From an uncultured Myxococcaceae bacterium (GTDB taxonomy: Bacteria; Myxococcota_A; Polyangia; Polyangiales; Ga0077539), in NCBI GenBank assembly GCA_945952225.1, contig CAMFHP010000051.1, positions 1 through 53,510 of the forward strand: 53,510 bases of DNA, given 5' to 3'. Of this stretch, positions 53,479 through 53,510 are shown one piece after another. A model generated the notes under the pieces. That model searched no databases. It saw nothing but the letters and a program-made list of their open reading frames with translations, and had not been told where the DNA came from. Every line of letters starts with the position of its first letter. The stretch's first letter is position 1. Made by a program: the position numbers and the translations under genes.

Positions 53479-53510
53479 CTGTCTCTTATACACATCTGAC
53501 GATGCCGACG
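53479..53510. other. Nextera transposase adapter remnant (non-genomic)
   Basis: The sequence CTGTCTCTTATACACATCT at 53479-53497 is the Tn5 mosaic end used in Nextera libraries, and the next 13 bases match the read-2 adapter extension with one mismatch. On the minus strand it translates as MCIRDS, a well-known artefact peptide. It marks a contig end, not biology. Confidence 0.97.

Noticed and set aside
53277-53495. Minus-strand open frame beginning MCIRDS at the right edge
   Set aside because: Its start lies in the Nextera adapter and its body is a shadow frame of the clp-like gene.

Overview
The window is about 53.5 kb of very GC-rich bacterial chromosome. It looks like a myxobacterium-type organism (Myxococcota, probably Polyangia). 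That placement is an inference from gene style: ten predicted lipoproteins, several with Asp/Ala-rich tethers and Cys-rich MopE-type repeats; a Ser/Thr kinase with a C-terminal membrane anchor; an FHA-sigma54 regulator; OmpA/TSP3 proteins; and a solitary pair of microcompartment vertex genes. The last 32 bases (53479-53510) are not genomic. They match a Nextera transposase adapter, so the true sequence ends at 53478 inside a clp-like gene.

Region 1 (1-20.5 kb) is accessory and envelope-oriented. It holds a 7TM histidine kinase cut by the left edge, heme A synthase (ctaA), a purple-acid-phosphatase-like lipoprotein, an M1 aminopeptidase lipoprotein, a group II truncated hemoglobin, a DUF4105 protein, a diacylglycerol-kinase-like enzyme, an OmpA/TSP3 protein, a GDSL lipoprotein with 45-bp repeats, a zinc-ribbon membrane protein, an alpha/beta-hydrolase-like lipoprotein, an FHA-sigma54 activator with a small lipoprotein downstream, a zinc-ribbon/PH-like protein translationally coupled to a repeat lipoprotein, and two proteins of unknown function.

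Region 2 (20.5-25.1 kb) holds a complete but split PQQ cluster. pqqC-pqqD-pqqE run leftward with overlapping ends, and a 44-codon pqqA plus pqqB run rightward from the same 120-bp divergent region. Directly beside it, a three-gene overlapping operon encodes two EutN/CcmL-type microcompartment vertex proteins and a class II aldolase whose third metal-binding His appears to be Asn. No hexameric shell gene is present in the window.

Region 3 (25.1-32.6 kb) holds a Cys-rich secreted protein, a TadG-like membrane protein, a large MopE-repeat lipoprotein, a PilZ protein, a DUF4920 lipoprotein, an RNase HII-like protein with one catalytic Asp replaced, and a TPR lipoprotein.

Region 4 (32.6-47.6 kb) is the core expression cluster, all on the + strand: tandem promoters, tRNA-Thr(TGT), tRNA-Tyr, tRNA-Gly, tRNA-Thr(GGT), tuf, rpmG, tRNA-Trp, secE, nusG, rplK, rplA, rplJ, rplL, rpoB, rpoC. 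Gene order is the classic one. The rplL-rpoB (327 bp) and rpoB-rpoC (266 bp) spacers are long and contain hairpins, while rplA-rplJ is almost gapless.

Region 5 (47.7-53.5 kb) runs leftward: tlyA, a Ser/Thr kinase, a fibrinogen-domain lipoprotein with its own promoter, and a Clp/AAA+ ATPase with a degenerate first ATPase domain, cut by the adapter.
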